NCBI GenBank assembly: GCA_027034005.1
Contig: JALVJU010000285.1
Coordinates: 1 to 36,451 of the forward strand
DNA length: 36,451 bases
Direction of reading: 5' to 3'
Source of the DNA: Marinilabiliaceae bacterium
Lineage (GTDB): Bacteria; Bacteroidota; Bacteroidia; Bacteroidales; Marinilabiliaceae
A model generated the notes under the pieces. It saw only the letters and a program-made list of their open reading frames with translations, had not been told where the DNA came from and did not search any database. A program made the translations under genes and the position numbers. Shown one piece after another: positions 27,618 through 36,451 of this stretch; position 1 is the first letter of the stretch; each line of letters begins with the position of its first letter.

Positions 27618-30488
27618 ATGGCTACTGATAAATTTGTTTCCCGCCACATTGGGCCAAGGGAACATGAGATCGACGAGATGCTGAAAACCATCGGGGTGTC
27701 TTCTGTTGACGAACTGATCGACCAGACAGTTCCCGCCGATATACGCACGGACAAAAAACTGAACATTGATGGAGGATTGACCGAAAGACAGTACTACAGG
27801 AAGATCCTCGACATAGCAGGAAAAAACAAAGTTTACAACACATATATCGGGATGGGATATTACGACACCATCACTCCTGCCGTGATACTGCGTAATGTGC
27901 TGGAGAACCCAGTTTGGTACACATCTTACACTCCTTATCAGGCTGAGATATCACAGGGCCGTCTGGAAGCGTTGCTGAACTACCAGACAGTTGTAACTGA
28001 GATGACAGGAATGGAGCTTGCAAATGCTTCGCTTCTTGATGAGGCCACTGCTGCAGCCGAAGCTATGATCATGATGTTCCACGCCCGCTCAAGGGCTGAT
28101 GTCAAAGCCGGAAAGAATGTACTTCTTGTGGATGAAAAGATATGGCCGCAGACAAAGGCAGTTCTTCAAACAAGAGCAAATCCTCTTGGTATCGAGCTCC
28201 AGTTCACCGATTACAAAACAGCAAAGTTCGATGAAAAGCATTTCGGACTGATAGTTCAGTATCCTAACTCCGACGGAAACATTGAGGATTACACCAGGTT
28301 CACAGAAGAGGCTCATGAAAAAGGAATAAAAGTAGGGGTAGCAGCCGACCTACTTAGCCTTGCTTTGCTGATACCTCCGGGGGAATGGGGCGCAGATATC
28401 GTTTTCGGTTCGTCCCAGCGATTTGGCATACCCATGGGATACGGCGGCCCTCATGCTGCATTTTTCGCCACACGCGAAGCACTCAAGCGCTCCATGCCGG
28501 GACGTATCATCGGAGTATCCAAAGACGTAAACGGCAACAGGGCACTGCGCATGGCATTGCAGACCCGTGAACAACACATTAAGCGAGAGAAAGCAACTTC
28601 AAATATCTGTACGGCACAAGCACTGCTTGCTACAATGTCCGGTTTCTATGCCGTTTATCACGGAGCTGAGGGAATAAAGAACATTGCATCACGCATACAT
28701 GGTATCGCAGCACAACTCACCAAGGAAATAGAAAAATACGGATACAAGCAACTTAACGAAAACTATTTCGACACCATCCGCTTCTCTGTTCCCGAAGGAG
28801 TAAAACTGAAAAAGATAGAGGAGCTCTCCCTGGGACTTGAAATGAACTTCCGCTACTTTGAAACAGGCAAGGTAGGCCTCAGCACTGATGAGACAACCAA
28901 CCTTGAAGACATTAACTGGATAGTAGAGGTGTTTGCAAAAGCTGCCGGCAAGGAGCCACCTGTGATCGAAGAGATGACAGAAGAGCTGACTATAGATAAG
29001 AAATTCCTAAGGACAAGTGAGTTCCTCACCCAGGATATTTTCAACCTGTACCGATCAGAGACAGAGATGGTACGGTACATTAAGAAACTTGAACGGCGCG
29101 ACATATCACTTACCCACTCGATGATATCGCTAGGCTCATGTACAATGAAACTGAATGCAGCTACTGAAATGCTTCCACTAAGCTGGATAGAGTTTGGAGG
29201 ATTGCATCCTTTCATACCCAAAGATCAGGCGACAGGATATCATGAGATGATGGAAGAGCTACGGAAAGACCTCGCCGAGATAACAGGATTTGAAGATGTA
29301 TGCCTACAGCCAAACTCAGGTGCGGCAGGCGAATACGCCGGTCTGATGGTCATCAGGGCTTACCACAGGAGCCGGGGAGACGAGCAGAGAAATGTTGCAC
29401 TTATACCATCATCTGCACACGGAACAAACCCGGCAAGTGCCGTAATGGCAGGAATGAAGGTAGTAGTAGTGCAATGCGACGAAAGAGGCAATATCGATGT
29501 TGATGACCTGAGAGCCAAAGCTGAAGAGAACAAAGATACACTTGCGTGCCTGATGGTTACTTATCCCTCAACACATGGTGTGTTTGAGAGCAGCATAAAG
29601 GAGATGTGTAAAATAGTTCATGACAACGGCGGACAGGTATACATGGACGGCGCCAACATGAACGCACAAGTTGGACTGACAAGCCCCGGTATTATCGGAG
29701 CCGATGTCTGCCACCTGAACCTGCACAAAACATTTGCCATTCCTCACGGAGGTGGCGGACCGGGCGTAGGGCCGATCGGCGTTGCAAAGCATCTTGTTGA
29801 TTTCCTCCCGACACACCCCGTTACCGACAATTCACACCATGGCATAACTGCTGTTTCTGCTGCTCCGTGGGGCAGTGCAAGTGTGTTGCCTATCACTTAC
29901 GGTTACATCAAAATGCTCGGAGCCGAAGGATTGACAGAAGCAACAAAGATGGCGATCCTGAATGCAAACTACATGGCAACAAAACTGAAAGAAGGGTACG
30001 GAATACTTTATACAGGTGAGAACGGACGTGTTGCCCATGAGATGATACTCGAATGCCGTCATTTCAAGGCAGTTTCAGGAATAACTGAAACCGACATCGC
30101 CAAACGTCTCATGGATTACGGCTTCCACGCTCCTACCGTTTCATTCCCCGTTCACGGCACACTGATGGTAGAGCCTACCGAAAGTGAGTCTTTGCAGGAG
30201 ATGGACAGGTTCATAGAGGCAATGCAGGGAATACTTGCCGAGATAAAAGAGATAGAGACAGGAACAGCAGATAAGACAGACAATGTACTCAAGAATGCGC
30301 CTCACCCGGCATACGTTGTGGCAGGTGATAAATGGGAACACTCATATGGCCGTGAAAAAGCTGCTTATCCGCTCGACTGGATCAGGGAGAACAAATTTTG
30401 GATTGATGTTGCTCGCATCGACGATGCCTACGGCGACCGCAACCTGGTTTGCACCTGTAATCCTATCGAAGATTATATTGAGAAGTAG
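27618..30488 (+). CDS. gcvP: Glycine dehydrogenase (decarboxylating), fused P-protein
   Basis: Likely ATG at 27618 (MATDKFVSRHIGPREHEIDEML); N- and C-halves both present; PLP-lysine region DVCHLNLHKTFAIPHGGGGPGVGPIGV. Confidence 0.98.
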   Translation: MATDKFVSRHIGPREHEIDEMLKTIGVSSVDELIDQTVPADIRTDKKLNIDGGLTERQYYRKILDIAGKNKVYNTYIGMGYYDTITPAVILRNVLENPVWYTSYTPYQAEISQGRLEALLNYQTVVTEMTGMELANASLLDEATAAAEAMIMMFHARSRADVKAGKNVLLVDEKIWPQTKAVLQTRANPLGIELQFTDYKTAKFDEKHFGLIVQYPNSDGNIEDYTRFTEEAHEKGIKVGVAADLLSLALLIPPGEWGADIVFGSSQRFGIPMGYGGPHAAFFATREALKRSMPGRIIGVSKDVNGNRALRMALQTREQHIKREKATSNICTAQALLATMSGFYAVYHGAEGIKNIASRIHGIAAQLTKEIEKYGYKQLNENYFDTIRFSVPEGVKLKKIEELSLGLEMNFRYFETGKVGLSTDETTNLEDINWIVEVFAKAAGKEPPVIEEMTEELTIDKKFLRTSEFLTQDIFNLYRSETEMVRYIKKLERRDISLTHSMISLGSCTMKLNAATEMLPLSWIEFGGLHPFIPKDQATGYHEMMEELRKDLAEITGFEDVCLQPNSGAAGEYAGLMVIRAYHRSRGDEQRNVALIPSSAHGTNPASAVMAGMKVVVVQCDERGNIDVDDLRAKAEENKDTLACLMVTYPSTHGVFESSIKEMCKIVHDNGGQVYMDGANMNAQVGLTSPGIIGADVCHLNLHKTFAIPHGGGGPGVGPIGVAKHLVDFLPTHPVTDNSHHGITAVSAAPWGSASVLPITYGYIKMLGAEGLTEATKMAILNANYMATKLKEGYGILYTGENGRVAHEMILECRHFKAVSGITETDIAKRLMDYGFHAPTVSFPVHGTLMVEPTESESLQEMDRFIEAMQGILAEIKEIETGTADKTDNVLKNAPHPAYVVAGDKWEHSYGREKAAYPLDWIRENKFWIDVARIDDAYGDRNLVCTCNPIEDYIEK

Positions 30489-30500
30489 ATTTATCCAAAA

Positions 30501-30540
30501 TAGTCATCCGATGACTTCGAGTCATCCGATGACTACCTTT
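30501..30540 (+). terminator. Duplicated-palindrome terminator between convergent gcvP and GH13 genes
   Basis: TAGTCATCCGATGACT-TCG-AGTCATCCGATGACTA followed by CCTTTTTT; each half is itself palindromic. Confidence 0.7.
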
Positions 30541-30541
30541 T

Positions 30542-32419
30542 TTATTCAAAGCCGGTTTTCTCCAACTCAAGTATCATGACCGATTTTGGATAGACCATTA
30601 TCCCGCTGAAATCGGAATATATATTACCCGTCATGATATCACGGGCAAATTTGAAGTTCATAAGGTTCTCTTTGTACTTCTTAAAATCAACCCTCTTTTG
30701 CTCATCCGGATCGTTGTTGAATATCACCATCACATTTTTCAGCTCAGTGGTACGGAAATACACATACATTCCTTTCGACGGCCTGTAATGCGTCAATGCT
30801 CCCGAATGGATTGCCACGCTCTCCTTACGCCACTTAAGCAATTTCTGCATGTAATCGAAAAATTCCCGCTGATCGGAAGAGAGACCTTTCTGCGTAAAGG
30901 CATTCACGGCATCACTTTGCCACCCACCCGGAAAATCAGACCTGACAAATCCCGGCCCCATCTTTTCAAGCCCCTCCTGCAGCACCTCCGTACCATACAG
31001 TATCTCCGGCGTTCTTTTTATCGTAAGCTCATAGGCAAGCATCATCTTCAGCTGTGACAACTCTTTATCTGCCACATTGTATGCTCTATCTAGGTGATTA
31101 TTGTCCATAAACACAAAATTGTTATCCGGATGGTTGTACACAAAATCACGTGTGATGATGTCATACAAATAAAGCAGACCGGAAGTGGGCTTCTCGTATG
31201 AAGAGAATGCCTGAGCGATTCTGTCTCTTAACGGGTAATCGGATGAATGGGTAAAATAAGCAGAAAACTTCTGCGGGTGATCGTTGCGCTGTACCCAGTA
31301 TTCCACCTGACAAGGATAATCCGTTTCCACATCACTGATAATTGAAAGATCCGGAAACTCCTTGTGCAAAATTGTTGTCAGATCATGTAGAAATGCTTTA
31401 TCGTTGTATGAGGTGTAATCAATCCTTATTCCATCGATTCCGGTAGTCTCAACCCACCACAAACAATTCTGAATAAGATATTTTTTCAGGTGAGGATCTT
31501 TCTGGTTCAGTCTTGGAGTGTCAAAAGCTTTCCAACTGTACTTGTTGAAATCGTAATCGGCCTCACTCGCATAAGGATCCGAAAAAACATTGATATGCGG
31601 TTCTTCCTGATATTTTTTCTTATCAGGCATAACCCAGTTCTCTATCGGTGCATCGGCAATGATACTATTCTGTTTGCCTGCCTGATGGAACACAAATGTT
31701 TGTATAAATTTCATGTCCCTTTTGTGACACTCATTAATCAATTTCATATAATCGTTCATGCTGCCCAATCTCTCACCGATCTTATAAAAATTGGTTATTG
31801 CATAATGATCATACGACTGAGAGAACTGATTACTTTCAAAAACCGGAGTTAGCTCTATCCCTGTAACACCAAGATCGGCAATATAGTCAAGATGGCTGAT
31901 TATCCCCTGAAGATCACCGCCATGAACACCGGAAGGATTCAACCTGTCTGCCCGCTCGTAGTAACCTTTAGGGTTGTCATTTTCAGGGTTGCCATTGGCA
32001 AATCTGTCAGGCACTATCTGATACAATACATCGGCACTTGTAATACCTTTGTGATACCCTTCGTTCTTGTTCTTTTTATAAAGACCGAAGCCGAAAGTAT
32101 TAATCACCTTACCGCCTTCCCTGAATACAAGGTTCATCACCCCCTCAGGTGTTTTAGGAGAAATATACAGATCAATAAAAATATAACTGGTACTTTGAGT
32201 TGAAATGATCTTATTGATCTTCACACCGGGATAATCGGCAGTAATACTTGTATTGCTGATATTTTCCCCGTAGGCAATGACCAGTAAATTATTGTATGAC
32301 ATGTCCACCCACCATGAAGAGGGATAAACAGCATCAAGCCTGGCTTTTGCAGATGCAAAACCTGAAAACAATAAACTTATTAAAATTATAAGAGAATATC
32401 TCAGCATATCCCTTTGCAT
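30542..32419 (-). CDS. GH13 alpha-amylase family protein (cyclomaltodextrinase/neopullulanase, SusA-like)
   Basis: 625 aa, signal peptide, N-terminal Ig-like domain, YQIVPDRFANGNPENDNPKGY, GGDLQGIISHLDYIADLGVTGIELTPVFES, GIDGIRIDYTSY, FMDNNHLDR. Confidence 0.93.
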   Translation of the reverse strand: MQRDMLRYSLIILISLLFSGFASAKARLDAVYPSSWWVDMSYNNLLVIAYGENISNTSITADYPGVKINKIISTQSTSYIFIDLYISPKTPEGVMNLVFREGGKVINTFGFGLYKKNKNEGYHKGITSADVLYQIVPDRFANGNPENDNPKGYYERADRLNPSGVHGGDLQGIISHLDYIADLGVTGIELTPVFESNQFSQSYDHYAITNFYKIGERLGSMNDYMKLINECHKRDMKFIQTFVFHQAGKQNSIIADAPIENWVMPDKKKYQEEPHINVFSDPYASEADYDFNKYSWKAFDTPRLNQKDPHLKKYLIQNCLWWVETTGIDGIRIDYTSYNDKAFLHDLTTILHKEFPDLSIISDVETDYPCQVEYWVQRNDHPQKFSAYFTHSSDYPLRDRIAQAFSSYEKPTSGLLYLYDIITRDFVYNHPDNNFVFMDNNHLDRAYNVADKELSQLKMMLAYELTIKRTPEILYGTEVLQEGLEKMGPGFVRSDFPGGWQSDAVNAFTQKGLSSDQREFFDYMQKLLKWRKESVAIHSGALTHYRPSKGMYVYFRTTELKNVMVIFNNDPDEQKRVDFKKYKENLMNFKFARDIMTGNIYSDFSGIMVYPKSVMILELEKTGFE

Positions 32420-32523
32420 ATCAGTTAAGCCTTCCCTAAAAGTTGTTTAAAGTTATAAAAAAAATCTAATTTCAAATATATACTCAAAAACTATACCGTT
32501 TTAAAGCAACACCTGTCTCCCGG

Positions 32524-33108
32524 CTATTTTATAATTTTCTTTTCTTTCAATGTCTTTGCCACATCTTCCATCTCCTCGTAAAACAGCTTTCCGTACCTAC
32601 GGATTATAGGTTCTTTGAGAAACTGAAAGACAGGTACACCAAGAACACCTCCCAGCTCACGGGCAGGAGCACATATGGGCCAGCTATGATAGTTCAATGC
32701 TTCATAACTCGGATACTTACTTACCCTGATCGGATACAGATGGCACGATATAGGCTTCTTGAAATCTGTCTTCCCCTCGATGTAAAGCTTTTCGATGATG
32801 CACTTTACGGTGCCATCCTCTTCAAAATAGGTATAGACACACTCCCTTCCTTCAATTATCGGAGTAACTTTATCTCCGTCGGCATCGATGACCCAGGCAC
32901 CATTCTGTTCAACCTCAGCTATCGCTTTCTCCGACATGTAAGGCTGCATCAACGGATACAGTCTTTCAATGATTTCAACTTCATCATCTTCAAGCGGCGC
33001 TCCTGACTCTCCTTCAACACAACATTCACCGTGGCATTTTCCCAGATCGCACACAAACCGTTTTTCAAAAACATCAAGGCTTATCAGCTTGTCATCTATC
33101 TGGACCAT
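32524..33108 (-). CDS. DUF3109 family protein (Cys-rich, putative metal-binding)
   Basis: 194 aa; KRFVCDLGKCHGECCVEGESGAPLEDDEV, CHLYPIRV, WPICAPA. Confidence 0.9.
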   Translation of the reverse strand: MVQIDDKLISLDVFEKRFVCDLGKCHGECCVEGESGAPLEDDEVEIIERLYPLMQPYMSEKAIAEVEQNGAWVIDADGDKVTPIIEGRECVYTYFEEDGTVKCIIEKLYIEGKTDFKKPISCHLYPIRVSKYPSYEALNYHSWPICAPARELGGVLGVPVFQFLKEPIIRRYGKLFYEEMEDVAKTLKEKKIIK

Positions 33109-33204
33109 AGCAGGTATTTTTCAAATACTATTTCAAATATACTATTAAAAACTATTTTTGTTACGTCTTTTTTACCAATCGATCAACAAAACGGATCAAA
33201 CATA

Positions 33205-33239
33205 CAAAAAACGCCGGACTCTTTCATGAAACCGACGCT
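33205..33239 (-). terminator. Intrinsic terminator downstream of gpmI
   Basis: Minus strand AGCGTCGGTTTCATGAAAGAGTCCGGCGTTTTTTG; GC stem plus T-run. Confidence 0.6.
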
Positions 33240-33258
33240 TACGTTATGAATTAAAAAC

Positions 33259-34791
33259 CTATTCAAATGTTATCAAACAGTGACCGGTCATCTCTTTGGG
33301 TTGCTCCACATTCATCAGCTTAAGGATAGAAGGTGCAACATCAGCCAAAACACCGTCCTCTACTTTCCCTGTACGTGAAGGAGAAACCCATACAAAAGGA
33401 ACAGGATTGAGTGAGTGTGCCGTATTTGGTGAACCATCAGGATTAACGGCATTGTCGGCATTACCATGGTCAGCAATGATGATGGTATCGTAATCATTAG
33501 ACCTGGCTGCTTCCACAACTCCGTTGAGACATTCGTCCACAGTCTTCACCGCTTTCACTATCGCCTCGTAAACGCCAGTATGTCCTACCATATCTCCGTT
33601 TGCAAAGTTAAGCACGATCAGATCGTACTTTCTTGTGTTCAGCTCTGCCACAACTTTATCTTTGACCTCATAAGCGCTCATTTCAGGCTTAAGGTCATAA
33701 GTTGCCACTTTTGGTGAATTTACCAGAATTCTATCTTCTCCGGGGAATGCCTCTTCACGGCCTCCCGAAAAGAAAAATGTTACGTGTGCATATTTCTCCG
33801 TTTCAGCTATCCTTAACTGCCTCAGGCCTTTTTTTGAAACTACCTCACCGAGGGTATTCTTCACATTTTCTTTGTCAAACAGTATATGCAATCCCTTGAA
33901 TGCTGCATCGTAAGGAACCATTGTGCAGTAATACAAAGGGATTGTGTGAAGTCCGTGCTCAGGCATGTCCTTTTGTGTAAGAGCGATGGTAAGCTCTTTT
34001 GCCCTGTCGTTACGGAAGTTGAAAAATATCACCACATCCCCTTCCCGGATGGTTGCAACAGGGTTCCCGTTTTCATCGACATGAACAACAGGTTTTATGA
34101 ACTCATCTGTCACATCCTCATCATACGATTTCTGGATAGATCCGAGAAGATCGGCCGATGGCTCTCCTTTCCCTTCCACCAATGCATCATATGCCAACTT
34201 TATGCGTTCCCAGCGGTTGTCCCTGTCCATAGCGTAGTAACGACCTGTCACAGTGGCAACATCCCCGGTACTCTCTTTCATGTGATCAAGCAGTTCGGAA
34301 AGGAAACCTTTACCGCTTTTAGGGTCTGTATCACGGCCGTCCATAAAAGCATGAACAAAAACATCAGACAGACCGTTTGCCTTTGCAACATCCAGAAGTT
34401 TGTAGATATGTTCCTGGCTGCTATGAACACCGCCTTTTGACACAAGGCCTAGCAAGTGAACTTTTTTGTTGTTCTCTGCAGCGTATTTATATGCTTTCAC
34501 CAGTTCCTCATTTTCAAAAATAGTTCCCGTTTCACATGCCTTATTGATTTTTACCAGGTCCTGATAAACCACACGGCCTGCCCCTATGTTCAGGTGGCCC
34601 ACTTCCGAGTTTCCCATCTGACCAGCCGGCAAGCCAACGTCCTCGCCCGATGCACTTAATTTTGAGTGAGGATATTTTTCAAGCAAGCTGTCCCAATACG
34701 GAGTATCAACCTGTGAAATAACATCTGCCTTCGAACCGTTTCCAATCCCCCATCCGTCAAGGATAACCAGTATCGTTTTTTTACCTTCCAT
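33259..34791 (-). CDS. gpmI: 2,3-bisphosphoglycerate-independent phosphoglycerate mutase
   Basis: 510 aa; [94 protein letters not shown]. Confidence 0.98.
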   Translation of the reverse strand: MEGKKTILVILDGWGIGNGSKADVISQVDTPYWDSLLEKYPHSKLSASGEDVGLPAGQMGNSEVGHLNIGAGRVVYQDLVKINKACETGTIFENEELVKAYKYAAENNKKVHLLGLVSKGGVHSSQEHIYKLLDVAKANGLSDVFVHAFMDGRDTDPKSGKGFLSELLDHMKESTGDVATVTGRYYAMDRDNRWERIKLAYDALVEGKGEPSADLLGSIQKSYDEDVTDEFIKPVVHVDENGNPVATIREGDVVIFFNFRNDRAKELTIALTQKDMPEHGLHTIPLYYCTMVPYDAAFKGLHILFDKENVKNTLGEVVSKKGLRQLRIAETEKYAHVTFFFSGGREEAFPGEDRILVNSPKVATYDLKPEMSAYEVKDKVVAELNTRKYDLIVLNFANGDMVGHTGVYEAIVKAVKTVDECLNGVVEAARSNDYDTIIIADHGNADNAVNPDGSPNTAHSLNPVPFVWVSPSRTGKVEDGVLADVAPSILKLMNVEQPKEMTGHCLITFE

Positions 34792-34999
34792 AATATTTAA
34801 TTTTTAAATTTTCTTATTCAATTCCGTCCCGCCGTGTTTTTACCGGCATTTGTATATCGAGCAAAAATACTTTAATTATCTGCCTTTTGAAAAGACATCA
34901 GTTAAATTATCAATGCTATTCACAAAAATTAACCAAAAGGAAAAAGAATTGTTCACTTCATATAAAATGGACAGATAAACTTTAATGCAGTAGGCCGGT

Positions 35000-36124
35000 T
35001 CAGATTTTCTTAACACCTATCCCGGGCAAATCGTTAAGCGTGACTTTACCGTTTATCACTTTCATCCCATCAAATACATCGTTGCTTATCAGAAGGTTGC
35101 CATCAAGATCTGCCCAGTCGGCAAGCGGCGACAACTGCGCTGCTGCAGAAACGGCACAGGACGTCTCGGTCATGCAGCCTATCATCACCTTCATTCCAAG
35201 CGCCCGTGCAACAGTTATCATCTTATGGGCTTCGAGCAGGCCGGTACTTTTCATGAGTTTGACGTTTATGCCTGAATAAACGCCTTTGAACCTGGCAACA
35301 TCAGGAAGGCGCTGAAATGCCTCATCTGCCACTGTGGGGAGAGGACTGTGTTCCGTCAGCCATGCCATATCATCAATATTCTCTTTCGGCAAGGGCTGTT
35401 CAACAAACACCACGCCCTGATCTTTTAGCCAGTATATCATCTCCAGTGCCTTATGTTTATCGCTCCATCCCTGGTTCACATCCACGTATATCGGAACATC
35501 GGTCACCGATCTAACGGTATTTATCATCTCTTTGTCATTCCCTCTGCCGAGCTTCACTTTTAGCACCTTAAAGCCTTTTGCCTCAAGCGTCTTTTCCCTG
35601 ACTACATCAGGTTTGTCGATGCCGATAGTAAAAGAGGTAACAGGAGTTTTTTCCGGATCCAGCCCCCAAAGCCTGTACAAAGGTTTATCTGCCAGTTTAC
35701 CCACTAGGTCATGCAAGGCGATGTCGACAGATGCCTTGGCTGCCCTGTTGCCGGGTGCCAGTCCGTCAAGATATTCATGAATATCCTCCAGCAGGAAAGG
35801 AGTGCTGAAACGGGAGAGGTCAACTTTTTTCAGAAACTCCATCACTGAATGCTGTGACTCCCCGAGATATGGCGGCAGCGAAGCTTCTCCATAACCCGTA
35901 ATGCCGTCAAACACGATCTCTGTTAGCACAACAGGCGTAGTATCCCTTGAATACTCGGCAACGGTAAAAGTATGCTTCAGTTTAAGGTCATACGGACGGA
36001 AACTTAATTTCATCTTACTGCTTTTTACCGGCATACGGTTTGCGCCCAAAAGTTGCTTACCGGAAGCCATTACTAAAGATGCTGCACCCAGCGTTTTAAC
36101 AAACCCTCTCCTGCCTGTTTTCAT
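35000..36124 (-). CDS. Dipeptide (L-Ala-D/L-Glu) epimerase-like, enolase superfamily, with Tat-type signal
   Basis: 374 aa; N-terminus MKTGRRGFVKTLGAASLVMASGKQLLG; catalytic KVLKVKLG, VDVNQGW, VEQPL, VADEAF motifs. Confidence 0.9.
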   Translation of the reverse strand: MKTGRRGFVKTLGAASLVMASGKQLLGANRMPVKSSKMKLSFRPYDLKLKHTFTVAEYSRDTTPVVLTEIVFDGITGYGEASLPPYLGESQHSVMEFLKKVDLSRFSTPFLLEDIHEYLDGLAPGNRAAKASVDIALHDLVGKLADKPLYRLWGLDPEKTPVTSFTIGIDKPDVVREKTLEAKGFKVLKVKLGRGNDKEMINTVRSVTDVPIYVDVNQGWSDKHKALEMIYWLKDQGVVFVEQPLPKENIDDMAWLTEHSPLPTVADEAFQRLPDVARFKGVYSGINVKLMKSTGLLEAHKMITVARALGMKVMIGCMTETSCAVSAAAQLSPLADWADLDGNLLISNDVFDGMKVINGKVTLNDLPGIGVKKI

Positions 36125-36167
36125 AACTAATCTGTTTTTCGATCCTGTCTTTCAAATATCATATAAG

Positions 36168-36451
36168 TTACTTGGGATCTTTTTCTGACAAAGTCTTATC
36201 CAACAAACGTTTAAATTCTTTTTCAAAAGAACCATCAGGCACCTCAACGATCCTGTATATCTCCTTTCCGTTCAAATAAAATATGAAAGTGGGAACCCGT
36301 TCCAAATCGTACTTTGAGATGTCTATTCCCGGAACCGTTTTATCCCTGTCAACGTAGATGAATTTAATATTTTCATCCGGAATTTTTATCCCATCGGCAA
36401 CTTTAAAAAAACGCGGCACTTCTCTTTGGCTGTCGGAACACCATGTCCCAA
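36168..36451 (-). CDS. Thioredoxin-family protein, C-terminal part (truncated by window end)
   Basis: Reading the minus frame from the window edge gives GTWCSDSQREVPRFFKVADGIKIPDENIKFIYVDRDKTVPGID...VPTFIFYLNGKEIYRIVE; cis-Pro VPTF motif. The listed ORF start (GTG at 36419) is internal. Confidence 0.85.
   Translation of the reverse strand, partial: GTWCSDSQREVPRFFKVADGIKIPDENIKFIYVDRDKTVPGIDISKYDLERVPTFIFYLNGKEIYRIVEVPDGSFEKEFKRLLDKTLSEKDPK

Noticed and set aside
33886-34440. 184-aa plus-strand ORF
   Set aside because: Antisense to gpmI; composition typical of a frame shadow.
1-36451. tRNA/rRNA genes, prophage or defence islands, transposases
   Set aside because: None recognised on reading either strand; gene content is core metabolism and regulation.

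Overview
Bacteroidota (Bacteroidales/Marinilabiliales-like) chromosomal window. It is mostly housekeeping and metabolic genes: cstA, an acyl-CoA carboxyltransferase plus biotin carrier, an LptF/G permease, tgt, two ECF sigma factors, rsmG, rpmH (absent from the ORF track), a PASTA protein, an RluA-type pseudouridine synthase, ddl, a polyprenyl sugar transferase, pcm, an MBL hydrolase, gcvP, a GH13 amylase, gpmI, a dipeptide epimerase, and two large beta-propeller sensor proteins at the left end. The most interesting non-coding feature is at about 6360-6672 on the minus strand. Two tandem copies of one small transcription unit lie there in a gene-free gap. Each has a consensus-quality sigma-54 promoter (TTGGCAC-N5-TTGCAA, exact GG-N10-GC spacing), a 30-nt core that is 29/30 identical between copies (GATTTTTTTCATAGATTTGGGTTWGGTTAA), and a GGGAGC...GTTCCC hairpin followed by a T-run. 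The stems are fully paired only if transcribed from the minus strand, because the G.U wobbles become A.C mismatches on the plus strand. I interpret these as a pair of paralogous sigma-54-dependent sRNAs of about 70-80 nt. Their core is antisense to a sequence that looks like a Bacteroidota translation-initiation region (TTAACCWAACCCAAATCTATGAAAAAAATC). Secondary signals are a palindromic GC-rich repeat family flanking tgt, one copy of which sits inside a ~215-bp imperfect giant hairpin, and a related palindrome embedded in a degenerate AACCAT tract near 26.75 kb.
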